The notes: generated from the sequence alone by a model not told the origin. A stretch of 64,000 nt of DNA from Chondrosia reniformis (GCA_947172415.1 OX359189.1:8260501-8324500), one strand, 5' to 3'; positions 53,170 to 64,000 are shown, counted from the first letter of the stretch. A program made the numbers and translations.

Positions 53170-54743
53170 ACACTCCCTATCCAGCTCAGTTTGAGAGTAT
53201 TCTTAATAGAAGTCGATCCATACCTCTCAAATGGATTCAGAACAAGCTATGTTTTGAACACCTACTTTTTGTGTACAACATCACTATGGTAACTGAAGCA
53301 CCAGGATGCAGCATGACTCTCAGATCTAATGTAACAGAGGCTAATGTTGATGGACTGTGTCCAGGTACTCAGTACGAGATTACCATTATTAGTGTGGCTG
53401 GTGAAGCCTTAAGTGAAAGTACATCTCTAACTGTTGAAACCTTAGGTGAGTACCTTCAAAGGCAACTTAATTGAAACTGCACATGTGACATTCGAGTTAT
53501 AATTGTATAGCAACCTCTATTATGATAATATTAATGTTTGAACCATTTTTCTTTCATAATGCTAAACTTCTACTTTAGAGTTAAGCTAGGCCTATAGGGA
53601 ACTAAACAAGTCCTAGAGTTTTCTCCTTCTATACTTCTCTCTTTCCACTGGGTTGGACTGCTATTTCTGGGTATTCCAAACTTTATCAGTGACCTTGGGA
53701 ATCTTTTCTTCATCTTAATCTTTTGTTAGTATAGTCTTGTATGTATATATAAATAGTTTTCATATTTTCATATAGAAGCTACCGTCCTGTTTACTAGTCA
53801 AATGGAGATTTTTGAAGTAGACATTGTCACACTGATATGTAAATACCATAACATTAAGAAGATAGTCAATGGTATGCCTATATTTAACTTAACTGGTAGC
53901 CCACTCTGGAAGATTAATGGCACACTGCTCTCAAACAGCAGTTACCAAACTTGGTTGCATACACCTTGTGTATCTGGTATTCAAGTTAGAGTGAACATCA
54001 CCAGTGAATATGTCAGCTATAGCTGTGTCTCAATATTTTCCGATGGCTGGATGCAAGAAAGTAATGTTGTTCAAATTCACATACAGGAGAGACAAAAATG
54101 TGGTTAGAATGTGTGTATATGCATATATATATTGTAAAAGATGGCCCTCTTCTATAACTTAAATTTTATTTATATACGTATGTATCTTAGGTTCAGAAGT
54201 TGATAAAGCTATCTGGAAGTTGGAAGATCAATCTTATGTTGTCCTAGGCCTTGGTATAGAGGGTACGATCATTGTAGTGTTATTTATATCATTTTTGATT
54301 GTTCTAATACTACACACCAGAAAATCATGTAAAGCAAAAAGAAAAGGTTAGATAACTATACAATTGCAAATTTAAAGCCCATTTTTTATGCTATGTTGTG
54401 GCAATTGTTTTTCAGCACACATAACTAGCTGCCTTGGGTTTTATCACCATGCAATCATCACTTGTTTTTGAACTTTTACTGTCATTCAATTACTTTGGAA
54501 AAGACAATGTGACTACTTGTATCTACGTATATATATAAACATAAAGAAGACAATAAAACACTGACATATTATATAATTTTTACAGTGACCAATTCTAAAA
54601 CATCTGACACTGCTGATGAAAGAATGTCTGTGCATGATGTCAACATCGATCATGAAATGGTAGAAGTCCAGCAGAATCCTTCTTATGTATCTTTAGAGAC
54701 CACAATAAAACATTCTGAATCACATTTGTATTCAAACATATAA
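53170..54743 (+). CDS. FN3/Ig single-pass receptor (receptor 2), 5' end not identified
   Basis: Four exons with phase-1 borders: 53170-53445, 53776-54102, 54191-54346 and 54586-54743. Exon 1 is a fibronectin type III-like domain (PLKWIQNKL, GLCPGTQYEITIISVAGEAL). Exon 2 is an Ig-like domain (VTLICKYHN, PLWKINGTLL, YVSYSCVSIF) with several N-glycosylation sites. Exon 3 carries the membrane helix (TIIVVLFISFLIVLILH) and a basic anchor. Exon 4 is a short tail with NPSY and the YxxPhi motifs YVSL and YSNI, possible endocytosis or PTB signals. There is no signal peptide in frame, so the start is missing from the model; it could also be joined to an upstream exon. An F1 repeat fragment lies in the first intron. 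Confidence 0.7.
53580..53735. repeat. F1 foldback-family fragment in receptor 2 intron
   Basis: Contains AGGCCTATAGGGAACTAAAC, TTCCACTGGGTTGGACTGCT and TTTATCAGTGACCTTGGGAA, matching the left half of 22981-23546. Confidence 0.7.
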
Positions 54744-54867
54744 CACACATGACTATAACATATATAATAGTAAAGACTATGAAAAGTACAGTTTGATCCG
54801 TAAACAATTCAGTAATCTCATGCAGCTATTATTATACAAACAGTTATGTATTTGCTGTTCATGTTAT

Positions 54868-55034
54868 TCATTGTGGCAAACTGCTCATTGGATTAGGATC
54901 ATGATCATGATTATTGCACAATAACTTCCAAACAGCAATCGCTATACTGCTTCCCATTATAAAGGCTGCTATTAATAGTACGTATATTAAAGATCCAGCA
55001 ACTGAAGCTCCTATTATGATGTTGTATTTGTTGA
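54868..55034 (-). CDS. Last exon of a minus-strand receptor: membrane helix and short tail
   Basis: After the acceptor CTACCTGCAG, a phase-1 exon encodes a short stalk, a membrane helix (IGASVAGSLIYVLLIAAFIM) and a His/Asp-rich tail ending MSSLPQ. The phase matches the Ig exons of receptors 1 and 2. Together with the Ig-like exon at 55868-56017 it suggests a third receptor on the opposite strand, only partly recognisable. Confidence 0.5.
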
Positions 55035-55867
55035 CTGCAGGTAGAAACAATCAAAGCTACATGATGTAATATTTATACAGAAAGAGACTGAAACATTATA
55101 ATTAATCAATAAAGAATCCGATTATAATCCAATCTAGCATTTCATGATCATTTGCATTCTAATCAGGTACTAAGTATGTAATAGATGATAAATAATATAC
55201 TGTACATGTACTGTACATAAACATTCCATGATATATATATAGGGTGCAATCATTTATAATAAAAGAGCAACAGTATATGATATAAGATGCTCTTTGATTA
55301 AGATGAAAATAAAGTAATATTCGGGGTAGGGGAAAATTAAGCAATAAATTAGTTTTTTTAGCTAACTTGATTCTTTCCATATTTGTAGGTAGTTTGGTGT
55401 CTCTGAATGGTCCAAGTGCTCCGTTATGTCCAAATGACAAACTAGAATTGACTTGACAGTTTGCCATGCACACTTATTATGTAAATTCATTGCTGTAATT
55501 GTTGCACTAAAGTTAATGTTCCTATGAAACATGATACAGTTAAGTTGTCCATCACCTCCTGCCTGTACATAGTGGTATATATTGTGGCACTAATGGTTCC
55601 GTAGTTTATGGTATTATGGCTTCGTGCTATGGTACATATTATGGTACAGCAGTACTGTAGTACATACTGCCATTTACTGTGGTACCTGTACGAATAGTAA
55701 CCCATTGTGAGTATCGTATTAGTATTATAGTACTGATATATTTGTACTGTAGCTACATATACCTAGGTAAAGCTACGTATATATTCTCTGTTTGTCTCCA
55801 GTACATTGAATGTTCTTAATATAGTCCGTTCAGATGGATCAGCTCCAGTTCTGCTGTCGAAATGTAC

Positions 55868-56017
55868 CACTGTTTAATGCTCTTGCTGATACTTCTACAT
55901 CAGCTCCTCCCTCTAATCCAGTGGTTGTCCATGTAAAAGGAGGAGTACCTCCAGTACAGAAAAATGTGACATCATCTCCAACACAGAAGTTAGTGTTTGA
56001 GGCGAGACTTAGAGTTA
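55868..56017 (-). CDS. Candidate Ig-like exon on the minus strand
   Basis: Bordered by AATGTAG at the acceptor and G|GTACAT at the donor, both phase 1. It encodes NFCVGDDVTFFCTGGTPPFT, typical of an Ig B-C strand, but only half a domain and without the second conserved Cys. No exon joins it confidently to 54868-55034. It may be a decaying gene. Confidence 0.4.
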
Positions 56018-56039
56018 CTACATTGGAATAATTTAATAA

Positions 56040-57016
56040 ATGTAGATTCCTGCATGCCTTTCAGTATTAATAGGGATTAATAAAAAGGCCATACAATAAA
56101 CTTACGTATATAGTGAAATCGAATTCTTATCGTATAACGGGAAATTTTGTTCTTCCCGTATGCCATAGGGTAGGTACATTCACATTACATATATATAATA
56201 CAAGTAAATAAAAAACATTTACAAAAATGATGTTAGAAGTAGAAATGGCAGTGTTCACTAATACATCTGCAAAAAGTATCGAAACAAGACACTGATTATA
56301 TGATAAGGCTAATCATACAGAAGTTGCTTTTTACTGAAATTTAAGTAACTTAACCATACACTTCTGTGTTTGGGCGCACCATTCCTACTTAAGGTTAGTG
56401 CGCCCAAACACAGAAGTGTATGGTTAAGTTGGCGAAGGTCTCAAAATAACGTCTTAGACAAGAGAAATATGCCGAAAACCATGACCTCTTAATTAAAAAA
56501 TGGCGTCCGAGAAGACCACAATTTTCGCTCTTCACAATTAACATGCTTATTGTAGAGCGCATTCAGATTTAGGGCTGTCTATTCCCTAGTTCCGAAATAT
56601 TTATGACGATTTATAACTAGTACGTGCCCGCACAAGTTCGCATATTAGCGCTAGTCTATTCAATAAAAGAAGAAGAAAAAATGAATTTTGGAAGTGGGTC
56701 TATTCCTAGTTAGCCGCTTTTTGAACGCTATAGAGCGTGTAGAGCGTCGAAACATGTTTTGGCATTTAGGAAAGCGTGCATTAATCGCTGCAAATAACCG
56801 AATATAACCGAAAATCGCTTCGTTGGCGATTTATTAGGTGTTGATTGCTAATACATTGGATAGGGCGGCCATTTTTTTTCCGGCCATTCCTACTTAGAGA
56901 GTACTACCATAGATTATCTATACTACGTAACCTATGGTACTACCGTACTCTCTGATATATAATATGTATATAACTAGACAGATGATCATCATCGTGGGGG
57001 CGAGCATACCTTTCCG
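56040..57016. other. Non-coding region rich in palindromes
   Basis: No coding signal seen. It holds the 33-bp perfect inverted repeat at 56347-56430 and an imperfect one near 56893-56953 (AGAGAGTACTACCATAG / CTATGGTACTACCGTACTCT). Both arise next to CCATTCCTACTTA, which occurs near 56380 and 56884. Confidence 0.5.
56347..56430. repeat. Perfect 33-bp inverted repeat with 18-bp loop
   Basis: AACTTAACCATACACTTCTG to GCGCAC (56347-56379) is exactly complementary to 56398-56430. It is too long and perfect for a terminator-type hairpin in an animal genome and is probably a transposon relic. Confidence 0.9.
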
Positions 57017-57017
57017 A

Positions 57018-57345
57018 GCATAGCACCTGAACACAGTAGTCGATTAGCCGTATTTTAGACTAGTCTGATGAAATCAGACCCAAAACTTGCGCAATACTTG
57101 CTCCAGTACTGGCAGACTAATTTTAGACTGCAGGAGGGCGAATGCGAAGTAGCCTTCCCTGCATTGCCTTCCTCGGAGCGTAGCACCTGAACACAGTAGT
57201 TGATTAGCCGTGCTTTAGACTGCAGGAGGGCGAATGCGAAGTAGCCTTTCCCGCATTGCCTTCCTCTGAGCGTAGCACCTGAACACAGTAGTCGATTAGC
57301 CGTGTTTGGTGCGCATCCTCTTTCCTCAGAAGCCTTCCGCACCAG
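57018..57345. repeat. 92-bp tandem repeat, about three units
   Basis: GAGCGTAGCACCTGAACACA followed by GTAGTCGATTAGCCGTG recurs at about 57018, 57176 and 57268. The last two units are 92 bp apart; the first contains an extra 66 bp or so (ACTAGTCTGATGAAATCAGA region). It is GC-richer than the surroundings. Confidence 0.85.
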
Positions 57346-57426
57346 CTAGTCTACAGAGGTTCGCTAGCGGCAGCCATTGTGAATGAGTAAATAAAACTAT
57401 ACGGCATGACGTACGCAACATATATA

Positions 57427-60400
57427 CAGTACAAGTTACAATATACTAAGGTAATCTAATATAAATAAATAAATAAATAATATAATATAATTAATTAATT
57501 AAATAATTCATATGGCTCCAAGAAAGGACCTAGAAACAAAATGGGCATATCATCATAAAGTTTAGGGTATAGAGTAATCAATCAGAATTGGGACACATCA
57601 GAATTGGGACACCTGGTTCTCGGCGAATACAAGGGCTATGAACTTCAAACTTGGACTGACTTGTAGCTCTCATCAAACGTAATTCACATGCTTACAACAA
57701 GACGGATGCATCTGGATTTCGCTGAGAACGAGCGGTTTATCTAGCTGTCCCAAAACAATCAAAATTAGGACAGTTTAATCAGAAATGGGACACTCGCATC
57801 TGGTGCCTTCAGTTTTAGACGGATATGGCTCTAACTTGCACAGAAGGTAGCCCTATGCCTCCTCTAAGAAGTGTCCTACTTTCATCGGAAACCATCTGAA
57901 ACCCACTGAATGTGGCCACGACGATCCTAACACATTCTCCCAATCGGAAATGGGACAGCTCCCCTATCAGAAATGGGAACAATGTTGGAAGCTGGTTCTC
58001 GGCGAATACCGGAGCTATCGGCTTCAAATAAGGATTGAAATGTAGCTCTCCTCGCAGCCGATTGGCATGCTTACAACCAGACAGTTACGTCCCGATTTCG
58101 CAGAGAACGAGCGGTTCATCTTGATGCCCTGAAACAATCAAAATTGGGACACTTTCATTATGAACAGAAGAAGTACATCTGACTCCTTCAGTTTTAGACG
58201 GACATGCATCTAAGTTGCACAGAAGGAAGCTCTATGTCTCCTCTAAGAAATAGTCCACTTTCAGTGAAAACCGTTTGAATTCCACTGAATGCGGCCATGC
58301 ACGACTATCACAACATAATACTCGCCCAATCAGAAATTGGGGTCTTGTTTGCAGCTGGTTCTCTGTGAATACTGGAGCTATCGGTTTCAAACAAGGATTG
58401 AAGTGTAGCTCTGTTTGCAGCTGATTGGCAGCAGAGAATGAGCAATTTATCTGGATGCTCAAAAAAAAACATTCAGAATTGGGACACCGTATGCGCGGTC
58501 ATGAGTGCACATGCATGAACAGACACTTATAATCTTATGAATATTTACACAAAGCACATGAAGGATACAGCCCATATGCAAGTCAGACTTGCAACTACAG
58601 CACACTAGGATACAAAAGGGAGATGCATACATGAACAAACATTAGTACATGAATTTGTACAGAGCATATGGAGAATACAGTCCATGGTCAGGTTAAAAAC
58701 GGGAAATACACATGAACAGATGCTACATTATAATCACAGATCTATATAACACATAAGGAATATATAATAACTTAATTCAGTTAAATGATTATACTTTAAT
58801 GCAAATTTGTGTGCAGGGTTTATTAAATAATAATTAAAAATGTAATTTTGAAAATTAACTGAGGTTCTGTTTAAAAAGGCTTCATTTCTGAGCTTTATAG
58901 AGTGATTTGGATTCACAAGACTTGGCCAAAAGCATTTCTACCCTTTGACCCTCATGTGTGCAGATGCATGATGGCTTAATTAGGAAATCACTGATTGAAG
59001 TCTTCTGGAGAAGAGGCACAGATTTACCACTGTGTAGTGGTGGTGACACCACACCTTGAACCTGGCATGTTCAGACATTGAAACAACTAAACATCTCTCT
59101 CTATCACTGCGCATTGCCCTTTCTGCCTCGTGTGCTGAACTGCCAGAGGTACCATCACAATTGAAGTGACTGCACCAGCAGCAACCTTTTTTCTTCAGGT
59201 GCTTTTTACGGTGTCCCAATTCTGAATGTTTTTGAGCATCCAGATAAATTGCTCATTCTCTGCTGCCAATCAGCTGCAAACAGACCTACACTTCAATCCT
59301 TGTTTGAAGCCGATAGCTCCAGTATTCACAGAGAACCAGCTGCAAACAAGACCCCAATTTCTGATTGGGCGAGTATTATGTTGTGATAGTCGTGCATGGC
59401 CGCATTCAGTGGAATTCAAACGGTTTTCACTGAAAGTGGACTATTTCTTAGAGGAGACATAGAGCTTCCTTCTGTGCAACTTAGATGCATGTCCGTCTAA
59501 AACTGAAGGAGTCAGATGTACTTCTTCTGTTCATAATGAAAGTGTCCCAATTTTGATTGTTTCGGGGCATCAAGATGAACCGCTCGTTCTCTGCGAAATC
59601 GGGACGTAACTGTCTGGTTGTAAGCATGCCAATCGGCTGCGAGGAGAGCTACATTTCAATCCTTATTTGAAGCCGATAGCTCCGGTATTCGCCGAGAACC
59701 AGCTTCCAACATTGTTCCCATTTCTGATAGGGGAGCTGTCCCATTTCCGATTGGGAGAATGTGTTAGGATCGTCGTGGCCACATTCAGTGGGTTTCAGAT
59801 GGTTTCCGATGAAAGTAGGACACTTCTTAGAGGAGGCATAGGGCTACCTTCTGTGCAAGTTAGAGCCATATCCGTCTAAAACTGAAGGCACCAGATGCGA
59901 GTGTCCCATTTCTGATTAAACTGTCCTAATTTTGATTGTTTTGGGACAGCTAGATAAACCGCTCGTTCTCAGCGAAATCCAGATGCATCCGTCTTGTTGT
60001 AAGCATGTGAATTACGTTTGATGAGAGCTACAAGTCAGTCCAAGTTTGAAGTTCATAGCCCTTGTATTCGCCGAGAACCAGGTGTCCCAATTCTGATGTG
60101 TCCCAATTCTGATTGATTACTCTAAAACTCATTTTAAATTAAGGGATTTTTAATTTAGGCCTCCGTTTGTTAGAAAACAGAGGACAAGGTCTGCATATAA
60201 AAGGCCATAGGACTATAGAAAACTTATGGGAAATTTATATGCAAACATACAACAGTTATATTGATAAAAAATTTCAATTTGTCAGATAACTGTGAAATCA
60301 ACATATATCATGGTACATGTGTATAAGAAACGTCTGACGAAGTTTTGCTTAATTAAATGAGCAAAATAATCAAGATATAATGAAGAATTCAAAGTTACGA

Positions 60401-61126
60401 TTGCGCAAGCTGGTGATGTATTGTGATGTTTTTCTAATGCGTCACCAACACCTTCGTATGTCGCTCCGTACACACATTTTGTGAATCATGTGACGTTGCG
60501 TAAACGTCACCGACTCGTTGCTTAAGAAGATCATCCTTTCGAGAACGGCTATGACAAGTCGACGCTCTCCTACGAGAAGGAGCTACCGAATAAGCGAGTT
60601 GTAGCGAAGGTTAGATAAAGCGTATTTGTATACGTTTCACAAAATGTGTGTCCGGAGCGACATACGAAGGTGTTGGTGACGCATTCGAAGAACATCACAA
60701 TACATCACCTGCTTGCGCAATCGTAACTTTGAATTCTTCATTATATCTTGATTATTTTGCTCATTTAATTAAGCAAAACTTCGCCAGACGTTTCTTATAC
60801 ACATGTACCATGATATATGTTGATTTCACAGTTATCGGGCAAACTGAAAATTTTTATCAATATAACACATGGTTTGCATATAAATTTCCCATAGGTTTTC
60901 TATAGTCCTATGGCCTTTTATATGCAAACTTTGTCCTCCGTTTTCTAAGAAACAGAGGCCTAAATCAAAAATCCCTTAATTAAAAAATGAGTTTTATACC
61001 CTAAACTTTATGATGATATGCCCATTTTGTTTCTAGGTCCTTTCTTGGAGCCATATGAATTATTTATTTAATTAATTAATTATATTATTTATATTAGATT
61101 ACCTTTGTATATTGTAACTTGCACTG
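57427..61126. mobile_element. Outer foldback element, split by a nested insertion
   Basis: Inverted ends start CAGTACAAGTTACAATATAC on the left and match the complement of 61080-61126. The left arm is 57427-57571 plus 60125-60480, the spacer about 60481-60640, and the right arm about 60641-61126. Removing the 57572-60122 insert leaves a foldback element of about 1.15 kb. The two mirror-image 60-85 codon frames in the arms (60282-60473 minus, 60648-60905 plus) are the same sequence on opposite strands, and no transposase was recognised. Confidence 0.85.
57572..60122. mobile_element. Inner 2.55-kb foldback element with TA target duplication
   Basis: Arms of about 915 bp (57572-58486 and 59212-60122) are near-perfect inverted repeats, starting GAGTAATCAATCAGAATTGG; the spacer is about 725 bp. 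TA flanks both ends, as for Tc1/mariner-type insertion. Each arm holds about three degenerate repeats of about 365 bp (GGTTCTCGGCGAATAC at about 57614, 57993 and 58350) and many copies of ATCAGAATTGGGACA in the same direction, likely transposase-binding repeats. The spacer has no recognisable transposase; a 79-codon Cys/His-rich frame (58980-59219, minus) is not convincing. Non-autonomous. Confidence 0.9.
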
Positions 61127-61983
61127 TATATATATATATATAGTGTAAACAATGCAAGGTCTTCTAGAATAAAGAGGTTGAGTCAGCCTTGCATGGACAT
61201 ATGATACCAGTCTCTCCTCAGTGTACGTATCCTAACCTTCAGGAGTGTGGTTTGTGGCAGAGAAATGGAATAGACATGTACATTCATCCACATCTAAAAA
61301 GTTCTGAAACTGTAACATTTCATAACTGGATAATTAACAGCTGTACTGTAAAGGCTGTTGTATATTTCAATGTATTATTTATTTTCTTATATACATGTAT
61401 AATATGCTACATACATGCATATTATACATACATGTATAATATGCTGTTCATAACTGCCTCATGCATGATCAGTATCACTTTTCTCTCTCTCCATTCTATG
61501 ACCTAGTTCTACTGGATTCTGCTCTACCAATATCTCCACCACCTGAATTCTCATTGAGAACTAAATCATGTACATACTGTATGTACATCATAGACACATA
61601 TTTATAGAATTTCAGCAGTAACATAATTAAAATAATTAATTATGATGAAAAATAAGGGGACTTTAAGATCTGTATAGCCAATATTTAAACTATGATGTCT
61701 CCCATTTGACACCCACTCATGTCTCCTGAGGAGCACAATGAGCAAAAGTGTGAAACCAAAGCTCACTTGATTGGAACCAGAGTCTCTCAAAGAGATGATC
61801 AAGCCATGGCCATAGACAGCTGTTTCACCCTTATTAGGACTCATCCGTATGTCATACGATATATGCATGGAAGTTTTGAGTGGCTTGACCATCTCTTTGA
61901 GTGACTGCTAATTAAGGAGAAACTCTGGTTTCTGTAATGTCTCTGGGTTTAAATATATATTGAAACTGTGAATGCTAGGGATC
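61127..61983. other. Non-coding region between the foldback element and the retrotransposon
   Basis: TA-rich tract, then short duplicated inverted motifs (ATACATGTATAATATGCT twice near 61390-61443). 61640-61910 has a moderately complex block that reads open on both strands for 60-95 codons but matches nothing I recognise. Confidence 0.4.
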
Positions 61984-62183
61984 ACCCCAGAACGGCGCCA
62001 CACGGTCACTACTTCACTTAATAATCAGAATCAAGAATGAATACACAACATGTGCTACACTGGCTAAAACCAGTTAGAGTTAATGAATAAGTAACAATAA
62101 CTAAATGACTATGACTAATGTGAAGATACACTACACTCCTCTCCTCTAAAACCATACATAGGAAAGGATATGTACATAATCAG

Positions 62184-62966
62184 TTACTGGTAGTAAATCA
62201 GTTTGTCTACAGGCTTACGTTTCCTGACCGGATAACGTCTAGTCTCTGGAGGGATCGCTGCTTCTACAGATTCCTTAGAGATATTCTGGGTAGTGGAGGA
62301 TCCGTCTAAAGCACATGTTGTATGAGGAAATGGAGCACTAATCACGCTAGGTGGTTGTACAATTTCTGGGAAATCCTCAGGGATATCAACATCAATCTGC
62401 TTAATATGATCAACGTGCTTTCTCCAGACTTGACCAGTGTCCAACCTTATTAGGTATGATAAAGGACCTTTTTGTTTGAGGACAACTCCCGGTAGCCATC
62501 TTGAGGGATTGCGTGAATCTTTAACCGTAACCTTGGAACCCAACTGGAACTCACGTGATCGAGATCTCGCATCATGATGCTGTTTCTGTGTCGCTTGTCT
62601 GTCTCGCACATGATTGCCTATGTCAGGGACCATCAGACTAAATCTAGTACGAAACTGTCTTCCAAGAAATAACTTGCTTGGAGTTTCTCCAGTAGTGCTA
62701 TGAGGAGTACTACGGTAGGTCATCAAGAAATTGTCTAGGTTGTGTTGACTTGTCAGGCCATTGTTTCCCATAGCCTTCAATCCTTGTTTAAAAGTCTGAA
62801 CCAATCTCTCAACGGCTCCATTAGACGCAGGATGGTATGGGGCAGTCCGGATATGCTTTATGCCATTGTTCTTCATGAACTTCTCGAATTCACCAGAAAT
62901 AAACTGTGGACCATTATCAGATACTACTTGTTCGGGTAGACCATATGCAGCAAAAAGATGACGCAA
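62184..62966 (-). pseudogene. Ty3/gypsy integrase core (C-terminal half) and C-terminal domain
   Basis: Contains the integrase core segment VSDNGPQFISGEF (second catalytic Asp) and HPASNGAVERLVQTFK (catalytic Glu), then the SH3-like DNA-binding part (LGSKVTVKDS, KGPLSYLIRLDTGQVWRKHV). It is separated from the upstream half by a frame change near 62985, so it cannot be translated as one protein. Confidence 0.9.
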
Positions 62967-62970
62967 AAGT

Positions 62971-63378
62971 TCAATAGTCCTGACTGATGTAGTAGTCTGT
63001 CATTTCGTAAATTTCTGGCCACTTTGAATGTGCATCTACTAGCAGGAAAAACATCTTACCCTGAAATGGCCCAGCAAAATCAATGTGAATGCGCTGCCAG
63101 GGCTTAGTGGGCCAAATCCATGGATGCAAAGGTGCTTTCTGTGGGGCACCCTTCACAGATTGACAAGATACACAAGCTCGGACCATTGCCTCTATATCCT
63201 TGTCCAAGGTAGGCCACCAAAAATAGCTACTTGCAATAGCCTTCATCCTAAACATTCCAGTATGTTCCCTGTGCAACTCTAACAACACCCGTTCTCGAAA
63301 TTTCTTTGGTACCACAACTCTAGTTCCCCACAATAGACAGCTTCCTTCCAAGGTTATAGCTCTTGCTGCCTTGTCCAA
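62971..63378 (-). pseudogene. Ty3/gypsy integrase zinc-binding domain and core start
   Basis: Has the HHCC zinc-binding pattern (HREHTGMFRMKAIASSYFWW, then CVSCQSVKG) and the first catalytic Asp region (IHIDFAGPFQGKMFFLLVDA). It is out of frame with both neighbours. Confidence 0.9.
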
Positions 63379-63992
63379 TAAGGCTGCAGGGATTGTTGTA
63401 GCTTCTCCTTTCCAGGCCAGCCATTTTTGGTGAATCTAAGTACTTGACTAAGAACGATGTCTTTTCTAGTTTCTGCTTCAATTTGTGACGCTGTTACAGG
63501 AAGTGCATTCATTTGACCTACATGGAAACATGTAGCCTGCACAGCTTCCATGCTCTCCTCTCCTCCAAGCTGACTGCTCAATGGTAGACGAGATAATCCA
63601 TCAGCATTGCCATGATGCTGTGTGCGGTGGAACTCAATTTGATAGTTGTATGTGGACAGAATATAGTAGCCCAACGCTGAATTCTGGATGCAGCTAGAGG
63701 AGGAATACTTTTTCCCCGGATGCAAAATTGTGGTCAATGGCTTGTGGTCTGTGACCAAGATAAACACACGACCATAGATGTATTTGTGGAATTTCTTAAC
63801 TCCAAATACTAAGGCCAAGGCCTCTTTCTCAAGTTGTGCATAATTCCTCTCACTAGGAGATAATGTACGGGATGCAAAAGCGATTGGCCTCTCTGTTCCA
63901 TCAGGATACTGGTGAGAAATTACAGCACCTACGCCATATGCAGAAGCATCTGCTGCCAATTTTAAAGGCAATTTAGGGTCATAGTGTGCCAA
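63354..63992 (-). pseudogene. Ty3/gypsy RNase H domain
   Basis: RNase H signatures LAADASAYGVGAVISHQ, IAFASRTLSPSERNYAQLEK, EALALVFGVKKFHKYIYG and VTDHKPL are present. Near 63690 the residues depart from the family for about 20 codons and then recover, indicating two compensating indels. It runs to the window edge, where reverse transcriptase should continue. Confidence 0.9.
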
Positions 63993-64000
63993 AACTTTGG

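Larger units (their letters stand above)
61984..64000 (-). mobile_element. Ty3/gypsy LTR retrotransposon, 3' part, decayed, runs off the right edge
   Basis: On the minus strand the order is RNase H, integrase zinc-binding domain, integrase core, C-terminal domain, then non-coding sequence, which is the Ty3/gypsy (Metaviridae-type) order. A purine tract at about 62136-62147 may be the polypurine tract preceding the 3' LTR. The reading frame changes at least near 63360 and 62985, and within the RNase H part near 63690, so it is inactive. Gag, protease and most of reverse transcriptase would lie beyond 64000. Confidence 0.9.

Noticed and set aside
58980-59219. 79-codon Cys/His-rich frame as a THAP-like or zinc-finger transposase fragment
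   Set aside because: Cys/His spacing does not fit a family I can name and the frame begins inside the foldback arm.
57815-59879. Mirror-image 70-78 codon frames at 57815-58462 (minus) and 59226-59879 (plus)
   Set aside because: They are the same inverted-repeat arm read from each side and match no known protein.
61189-61506. 105-codon frame after the foldback element
   Set aside because: Second half is simple TA/CATGTA-rich DNA and the first half matches no domain I recognise.

Overview
The window looks like nuclear DNA of an invertebrate animal, most likely a demosponge. The DNA is AT-rich and gene-dense. Most genes are split into short exons with clean GT-AG introns, several promoters are under 100 bp long, and introns are full of minisatellites and short inverted-repeat transposons. 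The gene set is metazoan (DNMT3 with PWWP and ADD domains, SLC2A13-type transporters, complex I and ATP synthase subunits, Ig/FN3 receptors). The species assignment is inference; no rRNA, tRNA or CRISPR array was seen.

Layout. 1-3339: nine 5' exons of RRP1 (minus strand; the gene runs off the left edge), divergent from DPAGT1 (3412-7114, plus). 7221-18254: three tandem SLC2A13-like inositol/sugar transporters, A, B and C, each with five coding exons. 18403-20553 (minus): an intronless secreted GH38/DUF5054-like protein, sharing a 56 bp divergent promoter with ATP5MG (20610-21142). 21444-28578 (minus): complete NDUFS2, 13 exons, with four intronic minisatellites. 29352-35939 (plus): complete 16-exon DNMT3. 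36237-48755: a recent tandem array of intronless genes, made of six GNAT acetyltransferases (one truncated) and three HNMT-like methyltransferases. 49297-54743: two Ig/FN3-type single-pass receptors, then fragments of a third on the minus strand. 56347-61126: palindromic DNA with one foldback element nested inside another. 61984-64000: the 3' part of a decayed Ty3/gypsy retrotransposon (minus).

How it fits together. RRP1, DPAGT1, ATP5MG, NDUFS2 and DNMT3 are conserved housekeeping or epigenetic genes. Between them lie two expanded families that look adaptive. In the transporters, copies B and C have lost residues that are conserved for substrate binding (QQ in helix 7) and copy C also the TM1 Asp associated with proton coupling. 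The acetyltransferase/methyltransferase array has been shuffled by recombination and carries three different acetyl-CoA-loop variants. The most unusual local structure is a 29-bp minisatellite in NDUFS2 in which every repeat carries a complete 3' splice site plus the first 12 bases of the next exon, giving ten acceptors in a row with no stop codon in any frame.

Exon boundaries were placed by reading splice signals, keeping intron phase, and comparing with remembered family sequences. Where phase closes exactly over the whole gene (DPAGT1, SLC2A13 A-C, ATP5MG, NDUFS2, DNMT3, receptor 1) the models are strong. No alignment or database search was run.
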